Assembly: GCA_021793515.1 (NCBI GenBank) | Contig: JAJYSP010000007.1 | Location: 23,038-87,037 of the forward strand | Origin: Actinomycetes bacterium | GTDB taxonomy: Bacteria > Actinomycetota > Acidimicrobiia > Acidimicrobiales > RAAP-2 | Direction: 5' to 3' | Length of the DNA: 64,000 nt | Shown here: positions 37,651-44,852 of the stretch, piece by piece | How the letters are laid out: every line of letters starts with the position of its first letter | Numbering within the stretch: position 1 is the stretch's first letter | The notes under the pieces: generated by a model | What the model saw: the letters and a program-made list of their open reading frames with translations, nothing else | Database searches by the model: none | What the model was told of the DNA's origin: nothing | Program-made: the position numbers and the translations under genes

Positions 37651-38499
37651 TCAAGCGACGGACTCCGGACGGTTTCGCCGAAGTTGCCCCGGCACCTCAC
37701 TGGCCGGCACGGCTGGTGAGAAGAGGTAGCCCTGGCCCATCTGGCACCCCAACTGACGCATTCGTTCGAGGTGCTCAGGGGTCTCGATCCCCTCGGCGAT
37801 GGTCACCACTTTCAAGTTGTCGGCGAGAGCAACGACAGCTTCGAGCACCAGGTCATCGCGGACGCCCGCCCATTTCAAATCAACGAAGGACTTGTCGATC
37901 TTGAGCATCGTCGGTTGCAGATTGACCAGGTACGAAAGTGACGAGTATCCGGTCCCGTAGTCGTCGAGAGCGATGCCGATCCCCCGCCGTCGCAGGTGTC
38001 CGATGGTGCGCATCGCCTCGCCCACGTTGCGCAGCGTCGCGCTCTCGGTGATCTCGAGCACGAGCCGCGAGGGCACCAGTCCGGATTGCCCCAGTGCCGT
38101 CTTGATGGTATCCACCAGTCCGGGGTCGCTGAACTGGCGAGCCGAGACATTGACCGTGACGAAGCACTCGTCGTCCCGGTTCCATCCACTCGCCGCGGTG
38201 GTTGCCTCGCGCAGAGCGAAGGCTCCGAGGTCAACGATGAGGTCGCTCTGCTCAGCCAGCGGAATAAACACGTCGGGCGGTACCCAACCGCGCTCGGGGT
38301 GGTCCCAGCGCATCAGCGCCTCGAAGCCAACGACCTCAGACGTGGCGAGATCGACGATTGGCTGGTAGTGCATCGCCAGGTCGCCGTCGTGCAGCGCCGC
38401 GCGCAATTCGCGAGAAGATGTGGGATCTGGAATCAGCGAATCCCCCAGGCGCGACGTACCTCTTGGGCGGTAGGCATCGGCGTGACCGCCGCGTGACAC
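37651..38499 (-). CDS. Stand-alone EAL domain cyclic-di-GMP phosphodiesterase
   Basis: The 282-residue protein is almost only an EAL domain. All key residues are seen: EALMRW with E60, NVSARQ (N117), LEITES (E149), DDYGTGYSS (D179, D180), K200 in LKIDKSF, E236 in IAEGIET and Q256 in MGQGYLFSP. It should hydrolyse c-di-GMP to pGpG in the cytoplasm. There is no sensor, membrane or GGDEF domain. The frame overlaps the end of the tagged protein gene upstream by 67 bases, so the start may be further inside, and the two are probably co-expressed. An element-borne phosphodiesterase could shift the host from a sessile to a motile or mating-competent state, which is inference. Confidence 0.88.
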   Translation of the reverse strand: MSRGGHADAYRPRGTSRLGDSLIPDPTSSRELRAALHDGDLAMHYQPIVDLATSEVVGFEALMRWDHPERGWVPPDVFIPLAEQSDLIVDLGAFALREATTAASGWNRDDECFVTVNVSARQFSDPGLVDTIKTALGQSGLVPSRLVLEITESATLRNVGEAMRTIGHLRRRGIGIALDDYGTGYSSLSYLVNLQPTMLKIDKSFVDLKWAGVRDDLVLEAVVALADNLKVVTIAEGIETPEHLERMRQLGCQMGQGYLFSPAVPASEVPGQLRRNRPESVA

Positions 38500-39257
38500 T
38501 CGACGCAGCGGCCCTTAGGAAAGACAGCCAGCGGATGAATCTTCGCTTGGCATTCCGAGCACTTGACCATCTTCACTCCCGCGTCGGCGAACCGCTCCCG
38601 CATTGCTCCGACCGTGCCGGCTTTGGCGGCCGCACGACCAGTGTCGGCGGCCAGTTCAATCCCCTCGATGTAGCGACGGGTCTCAGCGAACGATGCTGCG
38701 CTGTCGGGGCGCTCGGCTTCGCTCTTGGCGAGACTGATGCGCTCCTGAGCCGCGTACTCGCGGAGATCGTCCTCGCTCTTGCCACCGATCAGCATCATCT
38801 CCCCCGTCGAGATACCGGAGAGGTGCGATTCACTGAGCAGCCACGACTCTCCGCCGATGAGATAGATCGTGCCGTCGAGGTTGAGTAGCTTCGCGTCCGG
38901 CTCGAACAGGTGCACCACGGAACGGATATCCGCCTCACCCTTATCGCGCCACTCCGCCGACGGGTTGGTCGGCCTGGCCCCGTGCGCCGTGGCCCGGCGA
39001 GTCAGACTGTCGTACTCGAAGCGCCACCCGCCACCGCCCTCATCGTTGGTGAGCACGTAGTTCGTAACGTCGTTCTGCGGCCCCGTCTTCTCGAACTGGT
39101 AGGCGTGGTCGCCAAGAGTGAAGGTGCCGGTCTCGCGATTGATGTCGCTGTCGGGCGGGGATTCACCGAGCTTGACAGTGGACTCGGCGTGCACGTCCGG
39201 CGCGAACTGTCCGCCATCCTTGGTTCCTTTGGGCTGGCGCTTCTGGTTTGTGCTCAT
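38433..39257 (-). CDS. Tagged protein with C-terminal zinc ribbon, unknown function
   Basis: From the ATG at 39257 the protein has 274 residues. It opens with the element's shared N-terminal tag (RQPKGTKDGGQF then AESTVKL). The middle is acidic and beta-rich without known domain. The C-terminus has a zinc ribbon CSECQAKIHP...CVECHAAV. The longer frame to 39329 would read through the conserved class 3 promoter box and is rejected. The EAL gene follows with overlap. The function is unknown. Confidence 0.72.
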   Translation of the reverse strand: MSTNQKRQPKGTKDGGQFAPDVHAESTVKLGESPPDSDINRETGTFTLGDHAYQFEKTGPQNDVTNYVLTNDEGGGGWRFEYDSLTRRATAHGARPTNPSAEWRDKGEADIRSVVHLFEPDAKLLNLDGTIYLIGGESWLLSESHLSGISTGEMMLIGGKSEDDLREYAAQERISLAKSEAERPDSAASFAETRRYIEGIELAADTGRAAAKAGTVGAMRERFADAGVKMVKCSECQAKIHPLAVFPKGRCVECHAAVTPMPTAQEVRRAWGIR

Positions 39258-39300
39258 ACCTTTATAGATGGGAGATTGTGGCGAAGATCTCCAAAATTTT
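39255..39300 (-). promoter_or_regulatory. Class 3 conserved promoter box before the tagged zinc-ribbon gene
   Basis: The minus strand reads TTTTGGAGATC, then after a fixed spacing CTCCCATCTATAAAGGTATG, where ATG is the start codon. The block CTCCCATCT lies exactly 19 bases after the start of TGG-A/T-GAT, as in the copies at 48.3 and 57.2 kb. CTATAA is a plausible -10. Confidence 0.65.
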
Positions 39301-39369
39301 CGCGCCGTCCCGGTCATACCTACTACCATGCGGCATCAGTCGGAATGTCTCGTCACCGCAAGGACTCTT

Positions 39370-39981
39370 TCAGAGCAACACGCCGTCCGCCGGATCGATC
39401 TCCTCGCCGACGAAGACGACCTCGTAGCCAAGAAGGTCATCGGTGCGCTTGAAACAGACCGTGTGAGCCCGGCTCGGGATTGCGCCGGTGAATCCGAAGA
39501 CCACAGGACCGATCGTGCCAAAACGCAGCCAGTCGAGTCCGTCCTCGGTGGTCTCGATGCTCACGTTGTCGAAGGGCAGAGGGAAGCCAATGTGGAGCCA
39601 CGGCTGGTACGGGTCACCTTCGCCAAATGGCGTGATGTAGTGCTGGTGGTCACCAATGGCCTTACGAACATAAAACAGCAAGACCGGGGCGACACTCGAC
39701 CCCAGTCCGCGCGCGAGATGGTGCCGTTCCGGCGTGACGACCTCGCGGAACAGTTCCTCGGCGTCAATCGAATCGTGAGGATCGGCGTGCCCGAGGAAGG
39801 TCAGCCTGCGCCGCCGGTGGTCACGTCCCGTATTCTCGTCAAACGGGTAGAGCGTGTCGCACGCGCGCCACGCGTCGAGGTACACCTCGCCGGTCGCCGC
39901 GAAGGCATCGTCGAGCGACGCGCTGTCGGACGCGCTCGGAAGGCAGAGGAACGCGTCGCTGGCGCTCTCGACTGGACTCAC
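39370..39981 (-). CDS. Hypothetical protein with leader-coupled start
   Basis: The 203-residue product starts at a GTG that overlaps the stop of a 17-codon leader ORF (GTGA). It is rich in Asp, Phe and His and contains LTFLGHADPHDSIDAEELFREVV and PSRAHTVCFKRTDDLLGYEVVFVG-type segments (the latter noted by position, residues 165-190). I do not recognise it. It lies between the HerA operon and the tagged zinc-ribbon gene, and is expressed from a class 1 box. Confidence 0.6.
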   Translation of the reverse strand: MSPVESASDAFLCLPSASDSASLDDAFAATGEVYLDAWRACDTLYPFDENTGRDHRRRRLTFLGHADPHDSIDAEELFREVVTPERHHLARGLGSSVAPVLLFYVRKAIGDHQHYITPFGEGDPYQPWLHIGFPLPFDNVSIETTEDGLDWLRFGTIGPVVFGFTGAIPSRAHTVCFKRTDDLLGYEVVFVGEEIDPADGVLL

Positions 39982-40031
39982 GATCGAAACGTGCGCGCTC
40001 TGGGGCGCGGAGAATTGGGCGATGGCTTCAT
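39978..40031 (-). CDS. 17-residue leader ORF at a class 1 promoter
   Basis: The ATG at 40031 lies at the fixed distance from the class 1 box and opens an ORF of only 17 codons (MKPSPNSPRPRARTFRS) whose stop overlaps the GTG of the next gene. It may couple translation of that gene or act as an attenuator. It could also be an accident of the conserved box. Confidence 0.4.
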   Translation of the reverse strand: MKPSPNSPRPRARTFRS

Positions 40032-40068
40032 GCCCATTATGTACCCCGACGTCACGAATCTTGTCCCC
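40029..40068 (-). promoter_or_regulatory. Class 1 conserved promoter box
   Basis: The minus strand reads GGGGACAAG, 15 bases to TCGGGGTACATAATGGGC, then ATG. TACATAAT is a good -10 and would place the transcript start at or next to the ATG. The box overlaps the end of the upstream 70-residue gene. Confidence 0.65.
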
Positions 40069-40264
40069 GCCTGTCGATCTCCTCGGCGTTGAGGATCGGC
40101 TCGCTAGCCTTGAGGAGAGTTTCGGAGATCGCCTGCGCTATCTCGATCGCCGAGTCCTTGATGATTTGGAAGTGTGGGTTGACCCACTTCTGAATGACGC
40201 TATAGGGAAGTTCCCAGTGTTCCCACTGCAACGGCTCTCGGACGGACGGAAGCGAATCAGCCAT
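40052..40264 (-). CDS. Small hypothetical protein following the HerA-like ATPase
   Basis: The ATG at 40264 overlaps the end of the HerA-like gene by eight bases and gives 70 residues, helical, with PLQWEHWELPYSVIQKWVNP near the N-terminus. The larger frame to 40429 is a shadow of the ATPase gene. No domain is recognised; co-translation suggests a partner of the ATPase. Confidence 0.6.
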   Translation of the reverse strand: MADSLPSVREPLQWEHWELPYSVIQKWVNPHFQIIKDSAIEIAQAISETLLKASEPILNAEEIDRRGQDS

Positions 40265-41996
40265 TGTGGACTTCCTGCGCCAGGGTCTCGTCGGCGAAGA
40301 TCTCGGCACCGCGCGTGATGAGCTCGAGCGTCCGCAATTTCGCCAGTGCGTTGTTGAACCCGCCACTCGCCCCGGAGTAGCTGGTGATCGTGGCCACTTC
40401 GTCGCGAGTGAGCGACTCCGGCCACGCATCGATGCAGGCGGCGAGAATCAGCCGCTCCGCCTTGCCGAGTTTCGAGTTCCAGTGATCGAGCAGGGCCCGT
40501 CCCGTTGGCAACGGCTCGTACGTTCCGTCGATGGCCGCCAGGCCATCTTCGGTGGCCTTCACCGGCTCACCACCCTTGTTGATGAGTCCGGCTGTGCGCA
40601 ACTTGGCCAGAGCGTTGTTAAAGCCACCGGACTTAGAGGAGTAACCACTGAGCATGGCGAGTTGACGACGTGATCGACCATCGGGGAACTGAGCCAGCAC
40701 CGTCAGGATGGTCTTCTCCGCCTTGGGCAGCCGCGCTTCGCCGTCAATGGACGTCGAGGTCGGTGATGATCTGCGGGCTGGGACCACGATGATGGGCACC
40801 TTCGGCGGCGGCTCACGGACAACCGGCTGTGATCTGCGAACATGTGCGCGCGAAGGCTCCTGCGTTGCCGCGTCAAAGATGGCGGTCTCGATGTTGCTGA
40901 AGAACTTCTCGGTAGCGGCTCGAAACTCTCCGATCATCTTCGGTATCGACTCGGGGATGAACGGAACCTGCACCTCGACGGTCTCGGTTCTGATCTCCAC
41001 CTTCGCCGGCGGTGACACGGCAGCCTTATGTGCGACCAGACGCTCGAGTTCGGTGATGCGCCGCTTCAATGCCTTGGGGTCATCTGCCGAAGCCCGTTCG
41101 ACGATCTCTGCGAGTTCCACGGTGAGGCTTCCGAGGTCAATGTCGGCGAGTGTTGCCACCTTGCGGGCGGTGCCCATCGTTGGCGTGTCGCCCGAGTCGA
41201 ACGTCGTCCGTCGATTGAACTTGATGCGCTCGGTCTTGCCGAGCCACTGTGGAGAGATGACCCACGCTTCGCCCGACGACAACTCCGGCAGAGCGTCGAC
41301 GATCTCGCGAGCCGCCGAGTGATAGTCAACCCATCCGAGGATGGCCTTGCGGTCGTGGGGCGAGGTCGTGCGCAGCACGACGAGCGTGAGCACCTGGGAG
41401 AGGGCGTCCTTGTTGATGCTGGCGCTGCGCTGGGTCACGATGGAGCAACCGAGACCGCGCTGACGTCCACGTTTGATGATCTGCTCCCACGCGCCGACGC
41501 AGCGCGCCATGTCGGCCATCACCCGCTGGGGGATGTACTCGTCGGCCTCTTCAGCGAAGATGTGTCGTGGCTGGGGATGCTTGCCGTGGTTGCGGTAAAG
41601 GCGGTCCGCGAAGTCGGCGAGGAACCGAACCTGTTTGGCCTTGGACGCGAACTCCGACACGTCGAGGATGCACGTGAGGTTTTCACGAACGATGAGGTCC
41701 GCGATGAACGCGCCAGCCTCGGGTTCGAGCGGCAGGTCACCGTGCAGTCCTCCGAAGATCGGGATGGGCAAGCCGGGCCCGCTGCCCTTGATGTTCGAAC
41801 GGATGCCCCACCAGTCGCCCTTGGGGTCTATGGCGACCCACGGTAAACCAAGTCGGTACATCTCCTCGGCCATGACCACGACCGCGTTGGACTTGCCAGC
41901 CCCACGCATCGCTAGAAAACCGAAGGTCTCGGTGACCGCCTCGGGCGGAAAGTCCATCGTCGGTGAGATGTGGATCGCTTTATCGTTCTTAACCAT
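40257..41996 (-). CDS. HerA/FtsK-like P-loop ATPase with two C-terminal winged-helix repeats
   Basis: The 579-residue protein has a Walker A-type loop FLAMRGAGKSNAVV near residue 30, a Walker B-like CILDVSEF, and HIFAEEADEYIPQ near residue 145, with an Arg-rich segment RQRGLGCSIVTQR typical of HerA/VirB4-related DUF87 ATPases. The C-terminus carries two related winged-helix units, each with the motif S-G-GFNNALAKLRT, near residues 450-490 and 540-570. Such ATPases pump DNA or act in conjugation; here it could be the element's DNA translocase or coupling protein. It starts in a TAATG overlap with the MazG-like gene. Confidence 0.8.
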   Translation of the reverse strand: MVKNDKAIHISPTMDFPPEAVTETFGFLAMRGAGKSNAVVVMAEEMYRLGLPWVAIDPKGDWWGIRSNIKGSGPGLPIPIFGGLHGDLPLEPEAGAFIADLIVRENLTCILDVSEFASKAKQVRFLADFADRLYRNHGKHPQPRHIFAEEADEYIPQRVMADMARCVGAWEQIIKRGRQRGLGCSIVTQRSASINKDALSQVLTLVVLRTTSPHDRKAILGWVDYHSAAREIVDALPELSSGEAWVISPQWLGKTERIKFNRRTTFDSGDTPTMGTARKVATLADIDLGSLTVELAEIVERASADDPKALKRRITELERLVAHKAAVSPPAKVEIRTETVEVQVPFIPESIPKMIGEFRAATEKFFSNIETAIFDAATQEPSRAHVRRSQPVVREPPPKVPIIVVPARRSSPTSTSIDGEARLPKAEKTILTVLAQFPDGRSRRQLAMLSGYSSKSGGFNNALAKLRTAGLINKGGEPVKATEDGLAAIDGTYEPLPTGRALLDHWNSKLGKAERLILAACIDAWPESLTRDEVATITSYSGASGGFNNALAKLRTLELITRGAEIFADETLAQEVHNG

Positions 41997-42364
41997 TAGG
42001 CAACCTCGCCGATCTCCAGGTGTCCAATGATTTCTTCAGTCGAACCGAGTCGAGTCTTTCGGTCGATTGCGCCAACCCAGTTGACGATGACCGCAGCGGA
42101 CTGAAGCAGCTCCTCGCGAAGTCTCGCAGGGTCCGTTTCAGCGTACGACTCGAAGATCTCCTCGGTGAGAATCTTCTCCCACGTATCCGGGTTCCCTCGG
42201 TCGCAGCGCCGTTTCGCCCAGTTCATCAGCCACACAGAGAACCGGTGGCCTGTGCCGTTGACGTGATTCTGCACGCCCCACTTGGTGTCCTGGGCTTTGC
42301 GTTCTCTGGCGATCTCGGCGAGAATCGTTTCGTCACTCACTTGGCCCTCGCCAATCTTCGCCAT
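41996..42364 (-). CDS. MazG-like / phage-type NTP pyrophosphohydrolase-like protein
   Basis: The ATG at 42364 gives 122 residues. The sequence RERKAQDTKWGVQNH near residue 20 and EEIFESYAETDPARLREELLQSAAVIVNW (described; residues 70-98) follow the pattern common in phage and plasmid MazG-like proteins, in which acidic helices bind Mg-nucleotides. Its stop overlaps the HerA-like start (TAATG). I am fairly sure of the family resemblance but not of activity. Confidence 0.65.
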   Translation of the reverse strand: MAKIGEGQVSDETILAEIARERKAQDTKWGVQNHVNGTGHRFSVWLMNWAKRRCDRGNPDTWEKILTEEIFESYAETDPARLREELLQSAAVIVNWVGAIDRKTRLGSTEEIIGHLEIGEVA

Positions 42365-42462
42365 TCGCGATTCTCGCGTCGCTTCGCAGTTCGTTTGTTG
42401 ACTCTGTACGCGTAGTGCTTGGTGGCCCACCGATGCAGAGTCCTTCCCAGTAACTTGCTCAC
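42337..42462 (-). CDS. Very small basic protein
   Basis: A GTG at 42462 overlapping the upstream stop (GTGA) opens a 41-codon ORF encoding a Lys/Arg/Trp-rich peptide (MSKLLGRTLHRWATKHYAYR...) that ends inside the start of the MazG-like gene. It fits the tightly coupled operon and lies too short for routine gene finding. It is unsupported by any homology that I know. Confidence 0.45.
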   Translation of the reverse strand: MSKLLGRTLHRWATKHYAYRVNKRTAKRRENREWRRLARAK

Positions 42463-42680
42463 GGGGTCTCCGTTGTAGGCACAGTCTCGGGCTTGTACTC
42501 AGCACGGCCCTGGTGTGCCCACGTATCCACATCCCCCATCTTCGGATAGCACAGGACTTGTGCGGTCAGGTCGCCGACGTCGTCGTCGTTGAACGCCACC
42601 TCATACTCGGAGCGGGTCGCGTAGACGCGCACTCTGACTCCGTTGATTACTTCGTCGAATTTCGGTTGTCTTTTGCTCAT
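42459..42680 (-). CDS. Small hypothetical protein, first gene of the HerA operon
   Basis: The 73-residue product (MSKRQPKFDEVINGVRVRVYA...) is mixed beta and acidic, without known motifs. It starts directly downstream of a class 2 promoter box, and its stop overlaps the next small ORF, so it probably heads the operon running to 40.05 kb. Confidence 0.6.
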   Translation of the reverse strand: MSKRQPKFDEVINGVRVRVYATRSEYEVAFNDDDVGDLTAQVLCYPKMGDVDTWAHQGRAEYKPETVPTTETP

Positions 42681-42716
42681 GCTCTCTCTATGTATCGAGA
42701 CGGAAATCAGTCGGCG
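42678..42716 (-). promoter_or_regulatory. Class 2 conserved promoter box
   Basis: The minus strand reads ACTGATTTCCGTCTCGATACATAGAGAGAGC in two short halves before the ATG: ACTGATTTCC as -35 region and TACATAGA as -10, with the start codon 14 bases after the start of TACATAGA. The box at 63.2 kb has the same spacing. Confidence 0.6.
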
Positions 42717-43791
42717 CTTTGAACGCTCCTACTTCCTGGCGCTGCTCCTTCGGGCGAAGAACCGTGACAGCGTTCAGCAGGGGCGCGTCGTCCTTGATCC
42801 GCTCCACCGCCATCTTGGCGTACTCAGGATTCAGTTCGATGCCCACGAAGTTACGCTGGTGACGCAGTGCCACGACGCCAACCGTCCCGGAACCGGCGAA
42901 CGGGTCAAGCACCAAGTCGCCCTCTTGCGAGCCAGCCAAAACGCACGGCTCTACCAGCGCAGTAGGCATCACCGCGAAGTGCGCGCCCGTGAAGGATCGT
43001 GTGGGGATCGTCCACACGTCGCGTTTGTTACGCCGGCCAGTGGATTCGTGCTCATTGTCCGGCTTCGAGTGACCGAATCGGGGGCGTGCCCGCTTGGTCA
43101 TCTGTGCCGTCTGTCCTGGTGCGGCCCACGCAGTACGTTCTTGGCCTGGGTCGTGTCGCTTCTGCGCCCGACCTAGCTGATGTTCGCCAGTCTTTCCCGT
43201 ATCAAACTCCGACCCGTTCGAGCCAGTGACCGCATCCTCGCTAATCGCCTTCGCGTCGTAGAAGTACCGCGCGCTCTTGCTCAACAAGAACAGGTACTCG
43301 TGGCTTTTGGTGCAGCGGTCGGTCACGCTTTCGGGGAGCGGATTCGGCTTGGCCCAAATGATGTCAGAGCGCAGATACCAGCCATCGGTTTGGAGCGCAA
43401 GGGCGACCCGCCACGGGGCACCGATGAGGTCCTTTTGTTTCAGTTCGGGAGCGTTACGGCGCACCGATGGCAAATTGGGGCGACCGCCAAGGCCAGAGAC
43501 ACCGCCAGATCCCTTTGGCGCTGTGACGTACGAGTCACCTAGGTTCAGCCAGAGTGTCCCGTCGTCAGCCAGCACGCGCCGGGCCTCGTGAAACACGGCG
43601 ACCAGTTCGGCTACGTACTCGTCCGGCGCAGATTCAAGACCGATTTGGTCACCGTGTTCGTAGTCACGCAACCCAAAGTAGGGCGGCGACGTAATGATGC
43701 AGCGCACTGTCCCAGACTCCATCTTCGCCAAAACGTCTCGACAATCACCCACGATGATCTGAGCGCTGGACAGACGGTGGTCTCTCATCAC
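42688..43791 (-). CDS. DNA amino-methyltransferase (N4-cytosine or N6-adenine type)
   Basis: The 367-residue protein has motif IV TSPPYFGL near residue 35 at the N-terminus and the AdoMet motif LDPFAGSGTVGV near residue 300 at the C-terminus, so it is a beta-class methyltransferase of the type common in phages and mobile elements. A variable region around residues 200-260 should contain the target recognition part. No restriction gene is adjacent; it may protect the element from host restriction. It overlaps its upstream neighbour by four bases. Confidence 0.88.
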   Translation of the reverse strand: MMRDHRLSSAQIIVGDCRDVLAKMESGTVRCIITSPPYFGLRDYEHGDQIGLESAPDEYVAELVAVFHEARRVLADDGTLWLNLGDSYVTAPKGSGGVSGLGGRPNLPSVRRNAPELKQKDLIGAPWRVALALQTDGWYLRSDIIWAKPNPLPESVTDRCTKSHEYLFLLSKSARYFYDAKAISEDAVTGSNGSEFDTGKTGEHQLGRAQKRHDPGQERTAWAAPGQTAQMTKRARPRFGHSKPDNEHESTGRRNKRDVWTIPTRSFTGAHFAVMPTALVEPCVLAGSQEGDLVLDPFAGSGTVGVVALRHQRNFVGIELNPEYAKMAVERIKDDAPLLNAVTVLRPKEQRQEVGAFKAPTDFRLDT

Positions 43792-44195
43792 ACGGCGACC
43801 GTCTGCGCCGACGGCGCCGTGACGACGAATTCGTCAAAGTTCATGCCGCAGCAGTCCCATCGGTACGCCCAGCGACGGGCACGGCCCTTGAGCAGCCACG
43901 CCGGGATGTCGAGGTCGTCGATGGTATACCACGCGGGCACGTCGCCAATACAGCTACCGCAATTCTCCGATGCAAACCCTGCCAGTGCTTCGGTCACGAA
44001 GACAACCTCTTGCGGCTCCGCTTGCGGCACTCCTTCGAGGTTGACGATTTCGCCATCAGCGAGGCCGTTTTCGAGGTACTCCATGAGTTCCTCTTCGAGT
44101 TCGAGCTGCGCGAGGTGCTGAGCCTTCTCGGTCGGCAGTTCGCCACGTTCAAGGATGACGCCCCAGGGGCGTCCACAGTTGTTGCAGTCCGTCAC
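43788..44195 (-). CDS. Hypothetical Cys-rich, zinc-finger-like protein
   Basis: I choose the GTG at 44195 because AAGGAG lies seven bases upstream; the frame could start at 44201. The 135-residue product has CNNCGRPW at its N-terminus, ENCGSCIGD in the middle and WDCCGMNFDE near the C-terminus, which could bind one or two zinc ions. It is acidic otherwise. It overlaps the methyltransferase start by four bases. Function unknown. Confidence 0.6.
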   Translation of the reverse strand: MTDCNNCGRPWGVILERGELPTEKAQHLAQLELEEELMEYLENGLADGEIVNLEGVPQAEPQEVVFVTEALAGFASENCGSCIGDVPAWYTIDDLDIPAWLLKGRARRWAYRWDCCGMNFDEFVVTAPSAQTVAV

Positions 44196-44197
44196 AA

Positions 44198-44488
44198 TCA
44201 AACTCCTTCGGTTTTCGTTTCGTTGGCGGCGTCGGTGCCCGTGAGGATCAACACCGACTCACACGGCCACCGCTCCGTGCACAACTCGCAGTACGACACG
44301 GTCTCCATAAACTTCGATTCGTGGTGCAGCGCCTTCGCCTCGGCGATGACGCGGCGGTGCTCTTCGAGATCGGTTTCCGCCTTCTTTAGTCGAGCCTGCA
44401 AGCCGTCCTTCGTGTTCTGCTGGAGTTGAAACTGGCGGTACCAGTACGAAGCGTCTGCCTTCGTCTCCGCGATGTGGGAAGTGCTCAT
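44198..44488 (-). CDS. Hypothetical coiled-coil protein with a Cys motif
   Basis: The ATG at 44488 gives 96 residues. Residues 15-60 form a coiled coil (YRQFQLQQNTKDGLQARLKK and onwards), then a short segment CELCTERWPCE may bind metal. Its start overlaps the end of the preceding gene in the same operon. There is no recognised family. Confidence 0.55.
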   Translation of the reverse strand: MSTSHIAETKADASYWYRQFQLQQNTKDGLQARLKKAETDLEEHRRVIAEAKALHHESKFMETVSYCELCTERWPCESVLILTGTDAANETKTEGV

Positions 44489-44727
44489 TACGCACCCGCC
44501 TTCCATGGTTCGACGATGACGACATCACGTCCGTAACGGCGCTTTAAGACACGGCGAAGCTCGACGATGCTGTCGTTGGTGAAGCGTCCAGATTGCTCAC
44601 AAAATGCCGTCCTGTACGCAGGGCCTTGGCACTCGTACGTCCACTTCCACGCGGGACCGCGGCCGGTCGCGAGACGTGAGCGCATCAACTTCGACCGATT
44701 GACAATGATGGTCGTCGTTGTTCTCAT
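44488..44727 (-). CDS. Small hypothetical basic protein
   Basis: The ATG at 44727 lies at the fixed distance from a class 1 box and gives 79 residues. The product is basic, with WKWTYECQGPAYRTAFCEQSG in the middle and a beta/alpha C-terminus (RYGRDVVIVEPWKAGA). It heads the operon that continues to the methyltransferase at 42.7 kb. No domain is recognised. Confidence 0.55.
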   Translation of the reverse strand: MRTTTTIIVNRSKLMRSRLATGRGPAWKWTYECQGPAYRTAFCEQSGRFTNDSIVELRRVLKRRYGRDVVIVEPWKAGA

Positions 44728-44795
44728 ACCCATGTTGTGCCCCGACGTTGAGAAACTTGTCCCGGTCCACTGGAAGGCTGGCGATCTCGGTTCAT
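44724..44795 (-). CDS. 23-residue leader ORF spanning a class 1 box
   Basis: The ATG at 44795 follows a class 2 box and opens a 23-codon ORF (MNRDRQPSSGPGQVSQRRGT...) that runs through the class 1 box and ends in an ATGA overlap with the start of the next gene. Transcripts from the upstream promoter would therefore be coupled, and those from the downstream one leaderless. Confidence 0.4.
   Translation of the reverse strand: MNRDRQPSSGPGQVSQRRGTTWV
44725..44765 (-). promoter_or_regulatory. Class 1 conserved promoter box
   Basis: The minus strand reads GGGACAAG, 15 bases from ACAA to TCGGGG, then TCGGGGCACAACATGGGT and ATG. Confidence 0.65.
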
Positions 44796-44826
44796 ACGGA
44801 TCTATGTATCGGGGCTCGAATCGGTC
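44793..44826 (-). promoter_or_regulatory. Class 2 conserved promoter box
   Basis: ACCGATTCGAGCCCCGATACATAGATCC (in pieces: ACCGATT, CCCCGATACATAGATCC) precedes the leader ORF ATG at 44795. It shares CCCCG-R-Y-ACATAGATCC with the box at 63.2 kb. Confidence 0.6.
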
Positions 44827-44852
44827 GACACTTTAGGCTGGCTGCCCGGCAC

